Part shown: positions 8,225 to 15,638 of the stretch, piece by piece
Layout: each line of letters starts with the position of its first letter
Numbering within the stretch: the first letter of the stretch is position 1
Source: Pontibacter kalidii
GTDB taxonomy: Bacteria; Bacteroidota; Bacteroidia; Cytophagales; Hymenobacteraceae
Assembly (NCBI RefSeq): GCF_026278245.1
Contig: NZ_CP111079.1
Coordinates: 1,180,501 to 1,244,500, forward strand
Length of the DNA stretch: 64,000 nucleotides
Direction: 5' to 3'
The notes under the pieces: generated by a model
Database searches by the model: none
What the model saw: only the letters and a program-made list of their open reading frames with translations
What the model was told of the DNA's origin: nothing
Translations under genes and position numbers: made by a program

Positions 8225-9667
8225 CTAAAGCCATTGCCATAGGTTTCGTTTCACCTCGAGCAACACCTCGTGATAGGGAGCATTAGCATCTATGTTAATC
8301 ACGATAGCGGGATGGGGGGAGGAGAAGCTGATGGTTTTTATACTTTCACATTTCCGCTCAATATCCTGCAGGTTATGCTCCGGCTTCCGCTGGTGAGCAA
8401 CCTGGGGAGAAACCTGAAGCTTGAAAATCAAGTCAGCACCTGTCTGCATCACCTGTTCGAAGTAAGCCATTTCTATCAGCGCTAAGCGGCGCTGTCTGGA
8501 GTTTTGCAGCCTAGGGCCATCGTTGAAACCGAACACCTCTTTCTGAGGAAACCGGTCGCAGATGGCAATGCTGCCCTGCTTGCAGATTTTTCTGGCAAGC
8601 TTCAGCATCCTGGCTTTGCGTCGGATGATTATGATGTGGTAAAAGCCGCCGATAACGCTGCGAATTAGCTTGGAGATGGTATTTTGGCTAGCCAGTAGGT
8701 CTGCCGAAGACACCAGGCGCGTGTTGTAGCTTTTGATAAAGGGCTGCTTGCCCAGATAGAAATAGTGCGTGTCGAGCTTGTAGGTTAGCCAATTGGTGAT
8801 GTCCCGGCAAAGGGTGCTCTTGCCCGAACCATCACTCCCGATAAAAGCCACCACCTTGCCCCCTGACACAAGGCGCTTCTTTAGCCTGACCGGTTCTGTA
8901 TAGGACCTAGTGTACTTCAGGGTTTTGAGGTAGTATTTGTAACAAAGAGATGTTAGAGAGTGCCGGGAAGCAGCACCTTTTATACTTGCCGGTAGCTGCC
9001 TGTAAAAGAACACGGAGAGCGCAATGGCATCGCTTAGGCGCTCTTTCAGCAATATGGTATGAATTCTTCCTATAAGATCATCGGGTACCTGTAGCCCTAG
9101 CTTAGTGCAACAATGCCCTAGCCTGTATGGGTCGGCTTTCTTCAAAAGAGCCAGAAGCTCGGCCTTTTTTTCCGCATGCACCTCGCTTATTTGATACTCG
9201 GGGCTGTTCCCCTTTACCTGGAGCCGGACCAGAAGTATGAGGAGCTCCATTTCTGGCTCAGGAATCGGCCAGCCTGTTACCTCATCGGTGGTGAGGTGGT
9301 TAAAAAACTGTTCCAGCCAGGGGAGGAGGGCATATCCTCCGTACGAGGTGGAGATCACCAGGGCATAGTGCGTGTGCAGGTGCAGTAGCGAGCCTGTCTC
9401 CTCGTCAAAGCCAATCCAATCCTCTACGTACGGGTACACACTCCAAGGGGGACTCACGGCCTGCTTAAAATCCAGGTTCTCCATTATCTCCTCAAAGGCA
9501 GCGCGATCCCCGGGTTTTAATAGGAGCTCAATATCCGTTTCACCCTTCAGAGAATCAAGCAGGTGCATGTTTCCTTTCCAATGGGCAAACTTGATCTTCT
9601 TCAGCTGGAGTTCCTCCAGTAGATCCGTACATAGCTGTAACCCTTGGGTTAGGTGCGGAGCCAGCAT
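8225..9667 (-). CDS. Nucleotidyltransferase-like / thymidylate-kinase-like fusion protein
   Basis: A 480-aa protein with two parts. Residues 20-130 contain FAHWKGN and GETDIELLL (42-50), like the metal-binding DxE/D strand of nucleotidyltransferase-fold proteins. Residues 270-480 form a P-loop kinase with Walker A GSDGSGKS (277-284), CDRFPQKE near 366 resembling the DRY/DRF motif of thymidylate kinases, and a basic lid. Such fusions occur in polysaccharide clusters but their reaction is not established. The preceding polymerase gene ends 57 bp upstream, and the other P-loop gene follows. A role in modifying the glycan or its lipid carrier is plausible but unproven. Confidence 0.72.
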   Translation of the reverse strand: MLAPHLTQGLQLCTDLLEELQLKKIKFAHWKGNMHLLDSLKGETDIELLLKPGDRAAFEEIMENLDFKQAVSPPWSVYPYVEDWIGFDEETGSLLHLHTHYALVISTSYGGYALLPWLEQFFNHLTTDEVTGWPIPEPEMELLILLVRLQVKGNSPEYQISEVHAEKKAELLALLKKADPYRLGHCCTKLGLQVPDDLIGRIHTILLKERLSDAIALSVFFYRQLPASIKGAASRHSLTSLCYKYYLKTLKYTRSYTEPVRLKKRLVSGGKVVAFIGSDGSGKSTLCRDITNWLTYKLDTHYFYLGKQPFIKSYNTRLVSSADLLASQNTISKLIRSVIGGFYHIIIIRRKARMLKLARKICKQGSIAICDRFPQKEVFGFNDGPRLQNSRQRRLALIEMAYFEQVMQTGADLIFKLQVSPQVAHQRKPEHNLQDIERKCESIKTISFSSPHPAIVINIDANAPYHEVLLEVKRNLWQWL

Positions 9668-9724
9668 ATATTCTCAGGCTTTAAGGGTTTATATAAAATT
9701 CTGCTCTATACTGCCTGCTCTTGC

Positions 9725-10987
9725 TCAAGTGGCAGCCAGTGCAGCTTCCTGCTCTGTTAGTTCCTCATCTGCTTGCTGCTCGTTTTTAGCAAGGGGTAAT
9801 AAGAGCACAAGGTAGAGCATCATCATGGAGCCTACTTCTGTATAGCGGCCCGTTAAAGTATAAGCGGCAAAAGAGATGGCGCAGAATAAGACGATACAAA
9901 GGTCGGTGCGCGTCTCGGCGGCTCTCCAGGAACTCCTGAAGGCAGTGAACACCATTAAGAGGTATAATAAGAGGCCAATTAAGCCGCTGGAGTGCGTGAT
10001 GCTGGTCAAATCGCCATGCAGGCTTCGGTCTTCCAAGGCACCTCTTCCGTAATTGCCCCAGCTGTTAAAAGGCTCATAGCCGATTAACGGGCTGTAATCA
10101 TAATACACGAACATGTCTTTGTACAGAAGCTCGTACTCGAGAAAGCGGGACTCTTCCTCTAATGCCCGCTCGTCTAGATTCCGGAGCTCGTAGCGCTCTT
10201 TGAAGCTGTCTGCCAGGTCAGTGGCGGAGTATACCACAAACCCGAGCGTACAAAGAAGAATGCCTGACAGGACAAACATTTTCGCTTTTTCACGTGTCAG
10301 AAGGGTTAGGTAAGCGATACCCACCCCCAAAAAACTCATGCCAATAACCGACCTTCTAAGACTAAGCACCAAGAACGATACTGCAGCCACTAACACCATC
10401 AGGTTTACGATGCTTCGATGATGAATAGAACTCAGGGCGATTGTAAATACGGAAAAGGTTAGAATATTAAAGCCGGCGGCATAGACGTTGCCATAAAGTA
10501 TACCGGTCGTGATGCCATACATCTCGGAGGGCGCAAATCCCTTGGCTGTTGACACCGCCACGTTTGCTATAAACATGAGCAGCATGATGAGTGCCGTATT
10601 AGTCAACTCCTTAAAAAGGACTTCTCTAGGGTACTTTTGGTAGATGGTGCTAATGAGTGGAACAAGCGTGAAAAGCCACAGTACCGAGAATACGTAAGGT
10701 CGGATAAAAACAAGGTCTGTAGACCTCGGCAACAACGCCAGAAAGTATAAAAACAGGAGAAACGCCGGTACATTCTGCTTTATATAATAGGGGTTTCGGA
10801 AGACAAGGTAAAATATCAGAAACGTCATGGAGAAGTAGAAGGCGGCAGCGGGGAGCACTGGATCTATCACACTACGCGAAAAGAATATTACCGGCAGATA
10901 CACAATAGCCAGTTCTTTCTTCTTCAGGGGCAGGTAAACAATAAAGGCGTAGCTTAAAAGCTCGAGCAACAGGAAAAAAGGACCCAT
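9725..10987 (-). CDS. Wzy-like O-antigen/EPS polymerase or ligase
   Basis: A 420-aa polytopic membrane protein with around 11 hydrophobic segments starting at residue 4. A large periplasmic-type loop (roughly residues 240-330) contains ERYELRNLDERALEEESRF and GRGALEDRSLHGDLTSITHSSG before the last membrane helices. This layout is typical of Wzy/WaaL-type enzymes that polymerise or transfer lipid-linked glycans on the outer side of the inner membrane. Sequence identity within the family is always low, so the call rests on topology and context: a flippase, Wza and Wzc lie in the same run. It is the only polymerase candidate here. Confidence 0.8.
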   Translation of the reverse strand: MGPFFLLLELLSYAFIVYLPLKKKELAIVYLPVIFFSRSVIDPVLPAAAFYFSMTFLIFYLVFRNPYYIKQNVPAFLLFLYFLALLPRSTDLVFIRPYVFSVLWLFTLVPLISTIYQKYPREVLFKELTNTALIMLLMFIANVAVSTAKGFAPSEMYGITTGILYGNVYAAGFNILTFSVFTIALSSIHHRSIVNLMVLVAAVSFLVLSLRRSVIGMSFLGVGIAYLTLLTREKAKMFVLSGILLCTLGFVVYSATDLADSFKERYELRNLDERALEEESRFLEYELLYKDMFVYYDYSPLIGYEPFNSWGNYGRGALEDRSLHGDLTSITHSSGLIGLLLYLLMVFTAFRSSWRAAETRTDLCIVLFCAISFAAYTLTGRYTEVGSMMMLYLVLLLPLAKNEQQADEELTEQEAALAAT

Positions 10988-11022
10988 GTTTTATGCTTTG
11001 TAGTGGCAGCTTTACTTTCTAA

Positions 11023-12183
11023 TCACTTCAGGTGTGGCGTTAATACGGAGGCCTCTAAGTCTGAGGAAAAACGCTCCGCTACTATCTCCTCAAGCCTTCT
11101 GTAGCAAACTGTGTTGGATAAATGCTCTTGCACATAAAAGAGTGCGTTGCCGCTCATTTCATAAATTTTCGTATGATCCGAGAGAAAATTAGAAATTGCG
11201 CCGTTGAGTGCTTCCAGGGAGGATGACGCTGTGATATAGCCGTTCCAGCCATCCCTCACATGGACCTTAGAACCACAGGAATCGGTGCAAATTACCGGCA
11301 GGCCGTGGGCTAATGCCTCTAATACAGAGATACTATAAGGCTCGTTAACAGAAGGCAATACAAATACATGGTGACTATCGTAAAGCTCATCCATATCGTG
11401 GAAGGGCACGTTAGCTTTAAGCCGTACGATGTCTGAAAGTCCCAACTGTCGAATCCTGTCTTCAAGAGTTTTATACTTTTGCTTTTGCCCTTTGGTCATG
11501 CACTCCCCCACAATAGTTAACTTGAACCTATACTTATGCTTTAGCTGATTGACAGCCTCTAATAGCAAGAGGTGCTTTTTTCTATCCTGGTGATACTTGC
11601 CTATCATTAACAGCGCAGGCTCCGCAATAGGCCCTTTTTTGTGGGCCTTTTCTAAAGGTTGGGTTGGTATCGGAAGCGGGAAATAATACATGTGCTTTAC
11701 GCCTTTCCCGTTGTCGTTGCTTTCTTTTATGGGAGTGATCCAGGCTGCCTTGAAGAAACGAATCGTGAGGAGTTGCTTCAGATAAGTGAATCTGGAGCGG
11801 GGCCTATACAAATCCTCCTGAGTATAGAAGATCACCTTCACCTTTAGAAAGTAAGCGCAAAAGGCGGCAATCAGAGAGAACAAAGTATACGGATCCCGAA
11901 TAATAACCAAGTCAGGTTTTAAAGCCTTAAACCCTTCCCAGTAATCAAGTATTTTCGGATAGTAGTAGTAGCAGGGGCGCCTGACCACCCGCTTTGCCAT
12001 GATTTTCTCTATGAATACGGATACCCTGCTTTGGCGGAAGTTTTTTGGTATAAGCAGGCTGTAATCCTCGGTAGGCCCCAAATAGCTGACATGAAAGTAT
12101 ACTTGGTGATGGTGCTCCTGAAGTGTTTTTACAAGTTGGTACTGGTTAGTGTGAAAGCGAGGGGCAACAAATAGGATTTTCAT
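11023..12183 (-). CDS. Glycosyltransferase family 4
   Basis: A 386-aa GT4 enzyme starting at an ATG six bases after the flippase stop, so the two are very likely cotranscribed and translationally coupled. The N-terminal strand MKILFVAPRFHTNQYQ and DLVIIRDPYTL belong to the acceptor domain. The donor domain shows PALLMIGKYHQDRKKHLLLLEA and the EX7E motif in NEPYSISVLEALAHGLPVI. It should transfer a sugar to the growing lipid-linked unit. The donor is unknown. Confidence 0.92.
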   Translation of the reverse strand: MKILFVAPRFHTNQYQLVKTLQEHHHQVYFHVSYLGPTEDYSLLIPKNFRQSRVSVFIEKIMAKRVVRRPCYYYYPKILDYWEGFKALKPDLVIIRDPYTLFSLIAAFCAYFLKVKVIFYTQEDLYRPRSRFTYLKQLLTIRFFKAAWITPIKESNDNGKGVKHMYYFPLPIPTQPLEKAHKKGPIAEPALLMIGKYHQDRKKHLLLLEAVNQLKHKYRFKLTIVGECMTKGQKQKYKTLEDRIRQLGLSDIVRLKANVPFHDMDELYDSHHVFVLPSVNEPYSISVLEALAHGLPVICTDSCGSKVHVRDGWNGYITASSSLEALNGAISNFLSDHTKIYEMSGNALFYVQEHLSNTVCYRRLEEIVAERFSSDLEASVLTPHLK

Positions 12184-12189
12184 ACTTAA

Positions 12190-13746
12190 TCATTCAGCTT
12201 TTAGAAACTTAATGGAAGATACCAACTCCAACAGCTCATTTCTTTCCTCCCGTTGCATGCCTGCCCAGTAGAAAATGTACAGAGGAACAAAGAAAACGAC
12301 GGGTGCCATCCCGGCTATCTGCACCAAACTCAGGGAATTTAGAAGTGTAGATAGATAAGCCGCTCCTGCCAGCAGCGTAAGAGCAACTATTAGCGGGCGC
12401 AGCTTTATAAAGCTAGTGCCTGCCTCAGAGCCATAGCGCAGCTTTTGGTATAGTATCTTCTGTTGGCCCACATAAAGTATAAGCTTGCCGGCTATCATGC
12501 TCAGGCAGAGACCTGATATCCCAAACTTGTCGGTCATAAAGTAGCCGATCAGAAGAAACGACAACCCGGAAAAGAGTGTCAGCATAACTTTATGCTTTAA
12601 ATCCAGGGTGGCACTGATGATGTATGAGTCATTTTTTATGAAGGTGTCCTGCACGATCATGACCATGATCAACAGATTGGCTGTAGTGCCTGCAAACAAG
12701 CCTTCGCCTACCCAGATTTTTAAAAAAGATTGATTGAGCATGATGATAGCAACGCCAGCGGCTGTGATTAACAGAGACGTCAGGCTGTTAATATTATTTG
12801 TTACCTTCCGTACCTTGGCAAACTCCTCCAGGCCCAGAAGCTTCCCTACACCAGGTATAATGCCCATCACCACCCGGTTCATCAAACCTTGAAAAGCAAA
12901 AGGAAGAAATTGGGTGAGCGTGTAGTAGGTTACTACAACAGGGCCGGCAACGATGCCGAGCAAGATTTTATCGCTGTTACTGAGCAAGAGGTTGGCTCCG
13001 GTATCGGCCAGGTACCAGCCGCTCACTTTGCTGAAGCTTCTTATTTTAGATAGGTTTGTTCGGCCAAACCCAAACCAGCTGATATGCTTTCGTACCACCA
13101 GGTAGTACGTAATCCCGATCACCAGCGTCAGCAGCACCTGAACGGCAGACAATCCGATTAAGCCATACCCTAAGGTGAGCACCATCACTTTCAAGCCTCC
13201 TCCAAGTGCTACGATTGCAGCCCGGAGCCCCATGCGTTTAAAAGAAAGGTTCATGCCCCTCAATACTGACTCATAAAGGTCAAAGAGCTTTGTGATAACC
13301 AGTGAGAGCATGAGCAGGGAACAGGTTATCCTGATCAGGTTATAGTACTGAGGCTCAGCCTTGGTTATCAAAGGGGCATACCAGGAGACAATCCCTCCAG
13401 CAATAAGAACAAGCGGAATGATAAAAAGCGTAATGAGAAACGCGCTTGTCACATCGCTACGCAGCTCCTCCTCGTCTGCCACATCTTTTTTCTTGGCAAT
13501 GGTCCACTTCAGCACTTGGGTGGCTCTTGTATCAGCAATCTTCGCATAGCCGGTCATCTGGCCGAGCATCTGCCAGATACCGTACATGGAGCTGCCCAGG
13601 CTACTCACTATAAAAGGACTTACAATAAAGCCGGTTAGCTGCGTAACGGCAAAGTCAAGTATGCTCGTTATAGAGTTTAAGTATGCCCGCTGCTTAAGGT
13701 TCTCTTTCTTTTTAAGAGTAGGGGACGGTAAGACGTCTTTTTCCAA
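12190..13746 (-). CDS. Wzx-like oligosaccharide flippase
   Basis: A 518-aa protein with about 12-14 membrane segments, of the MATE/PST export superfamily that flips undecaprenyl-diphosphate-linked repeat units to the periplasm. The early LKQRAYLNSITSILDF followed by QLTGFIVSPFIVSSLGSSMYGIWQ is the typical first amphipathic helix plus first two membrane helices. The only start that keeps these is a TTG (13744-13746), as no ATG occurs before the second helix. It follows the epimerase by 75 bp and precedes a GT4 by 6 bp. With the polymerase and Wza/Wzc it defines a Wzx/Wzy-dependent pathway. Confidence 0.9.
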   Translation of the reverse strand: MEKDVLPSPTLKKKENLKQRAYLNSITSILDFAVTQLTGFIVSPFIVSSLGSSMYGIWQMLGQMTGYAKIADTRATQVLKWTIAKKKDVADEEELRSDVTSAFLITLFIIPLVLIAGGIVSWYAPLITKAEPQYYNLIRITCSLLMLSLVITKLFDLYESVLRGMNLSFKRMGLRAAIVALGGGLKVMVLTLGYGLIGLSAVQVLLTLVIGITYYLVVRKHISWFGFGRTNLSKIRSFSKVSGWYLADTGANLLLSNSDKILLGIVAGPVVVTYYTLTQFLPFAFQGLMNRVVMGIIPGVGKLLGLEEFAKVRKVTNNINSLTSLLITAAGVAIIMLNQSFLKIWVGEGLFAGTTANLLIMVMIVQDTFIKNDSYIISATLDLKHKVMLTLFSGLSFLLIGYFMTDKFGISGLCLSMIAGKLILYVGQQKILYQKLRYGSEAGTSFIKLRPLIVALTLLAGAAYLSTLLNSLSLVQIAGMAPVVFFVPLYIFYWAGMQREERNELLELVSSIKFLKAE

Positions 13747-13821
13747 AGTATGAAGGGAAGGCTTGTGGTAAATCTTATTCAGGTATGATTTGGACGAAGG
13801 GGATACACATTGACCTACAGG

Positions 13822-14907
13822 CTAGATCTGGCTGGCTGCCGTGGCGGTTGAGGCCTTTACGGAGTAAAAGGTTTTATACCAGTCTGTAAACTTCTTCAGC
13901 CCTGTTTCGAGGCTAGTAACAGGCCTGTAGTTAAATTTTTGCTCCAGTTCGTCAATATTTGCCCAGGTGGCCGTGACGTCGCCTGCCTGCATCTCCTTCA
14001 TCTCCAGAACTGCTTCTTTTCCGAAGCAAGCCTCTATCTCATGGATGAACTGCATCAGCTCCACCGGCTTGTTGTTTCCTATGTTATAGATACAGTAAGG
14101 AGCCGTTGAATGGGAGGGGTCGGGGTCCTTCGGGTTCCAGTTCTTATCTGGTTCCGCCGGTTTGTCCATCACATTTACGATTCCCTCCACAATGTCATCA
14201 ATGTAGGTGAAGTCCCGCTTCATCTTGCCGTTATTGAACACCTGAATAGGTTTGCCGTTACAAATGGCTTCGGTAAAGAGGAAGTAAGCCATATCCGGGC
14301 GACCCCAGGGGCCATAGACGGTGAAGAAGCGCAGGCCAGAGGTAGGGATTCTGTAAAGATGGCTGTACGTGTGCGCCATCAGCTCGTTAGCTTTCTTGCT
14401 GGCCGCATACAACGATACGGGATGGTCAACGCAATGCTTTACCGAGAAAGGCATCGTTCCGTTGAGCCCATACACGCTGGATGAACTGGCGTACACCAGG
14501 TGTTTTACCTTAATATGGCGTGCGACCTCTAATACGTTGAGGAAGCTAATCAGATTAGCCTGGGCATAGGCATCCGGGTTCGTGATAGAATACCGTACGC
14601 CTGCCTGAGCGGCAAGGTGTACAATCACATCGAAGCATTCCCTTTCACACAGCGCCAATAGAGCCGCCTTCTCCTCCAGATTCATCCTGATAAACCTGTA
14701 GGCAGGGTACTTAAAGCTTGTTTGCTCCTTATTCCATTCAATAAGTTCATCATTGATGCCGCTTTCATAGAGCCTGGCGTATTTAAGGCGGGGATCGTAG
14801 TAGTCGTTGATATTATCTACGCCAACTACTTCGTCTCCCCGGCAAAGCAGGAACTCAGCCAAATGGAAACCTACAAAACCTGCCGTACCCGTAACAAGTA
14901 TCTTCAT
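13822..14907 (-). CDS. NAD-dependent UDP-sugar 4-epimerase (UDP-glucuronate epimerase-like)
   Basis: An extended short-chain dehydrogenase of 361 aa. It has the NAD-binding TGTAGFVG (6-13), the acidic GVDNINDYYDPRLK that follows strand 2, SSSSVYG, and the catalytic YAASK near residue 165. The NDYYDPRLKYARL block and overall length resemble UDP-glucuronate 4-epimerases (CapI/LspL type), which make UDP-galacturonate, rather than GalE. Activity on another UDP-sugar cannot be excluded. It starts 44 bp after the upxY-like gene and supplies a precursor for this polysaccharide. Confidence 0.88.
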   Translation of the reverse strand: MKILVTGTAGFVGFHLAEFLLCRGDEVVGVDNINDYYDPRLKYARLYESGINDELIEWNKEQTSFKYPAYRFIRMNLEEKAALLALCERECFDVIVHLAAQAGVRYSITNPDAYAQANLISFLNVLEVARHIKVKHLVYASSSSVYGLNGTMPFSVKHCVDHPVSLYAASKKANELMAHTYSHLYRIPTSGLRFFTVYGPWGRPDMAYFLFTEAICNGKPIQVFNNGKMKRDFTYIDDIVEGIVNVMDKPAEPDKNWNPKDPDPSHSTAPYCIYNIGNNKPVELMQFIHEIEACFGKEAVLEMKEMQAGDVTATWANIDELEQKFNYRPVTSLETGLKKFTDWYKTFYSVKASTATAASQI

Positions 14908-14951
14908 ACCAACATTTGCTTTAGGTGAGGGAATTATACTTTACTATGCGT

Positions 14952-15461
14952 TCAAGCTTCGATGCCACTAACCCTGGCAACACCGGACTTATCTATTTCG
15001 GCAAACATGATGTAGTTAAGCGATGGCAGGGCGACTTTAACAGTATTGTTCTTTACGGCAACTACTACCCCTTCCTTGTCCATCAGGAGTCCCGAAGTCA
15101 TTTTCACTTTATCGTTTACCCTGAACTGTACTTTCTCTAACTGTACATTTTGGTGCTCAGCCAGGAATTGCCTGATAATGTTGATTTCCTCGTCCCTGAT
15201 AACAGCAGGCTTGCCAAGCCAGTGCACCAGGTTGATAACTCCTTCCGCCTTTTTTATATCAGATATCTGTTTTTCTGTAATCCGGACAAAAACATAGGAG
15301 GTGAAAAGAGGAGCATGGACGATTTTTTTTCTATCACTCCATTGTCTCACTGTCCGGTTTATAGGACAGTAGGCGTGGATGCCGTGCTGTGTTAACGTCT
15401 GCGCAACCTTCTTCTCCCAGCGGGGCTTTGTATAGACGGCGTACCAGTTTTGAGTCATCAT
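14952..15461 (-). CDS. UpxY-like NusG-family transcription antiterminator
   Basis: A 169-aa NusG paralog with an NGN domain (NWYAVYTKPRWEKKVAQTL at 5-23, then PLFTSYVFVRI) and a C-terminal KOW-type segment (FRVNDKVKMTSGLLMDKEGVVV). In Bacteroides, UpxY proteins bind RNA polymerase in the leader of one capsule operon and let it read through long polysaccharide gene runs. Two ATGs in tandem (15461 and 15458) can serve as start. Here it sits third, after wza and wzc, with a 177-bp gap upstream. That gap may be the leader on which it acts for the thirteen genes that follow. Confidence 0.9.
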   Translation of the reverse strand: MMTQNWYAVYTKPRWEKKVAQTLTQHGIHAYCPINRTVRQWSDRKKIVHAPLFTSYVFVRITEKQISDIKKAEGVINLVHWLGKPAVIRDEEINIIRQFLAEHQNVQLEKVQFRVNDKVKMTSGLLMDKEGVVVAVKNNTVKVALPSLNYIMFAEIDKSGVARVSGIEA

Positions 15462-15638
15462 CTTGGTATTATTAAGTGTTTCTAGAGTTGGTTGGCAAAA
15501 GCTTCGCTATCCTCAGTCACGTCTTGTGGCCGGGTACAAACGAGTTGAGCGATGAAGGCACCTGGTTGAAATATTCAGAAGCTGCCTTAGAATTGTCTGA
15601 TGTGAAGGAAACTTTGGAGGCTAGACTGCTTGGCAGAA
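15462..15638 (-). promoter_or_regulatory. Possible leader region between wzc and the upxY-like gene
   Basis: This 177-bp gap is long for an otherwise compact gene run. It lies just before the antiterminator gene, the usual place for a promoter and UpxY-responsive leader in Bacteroidota capsule operons. I see no clean -7 element or long hairpin, so the call is positional only. Confidence 0.3.
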
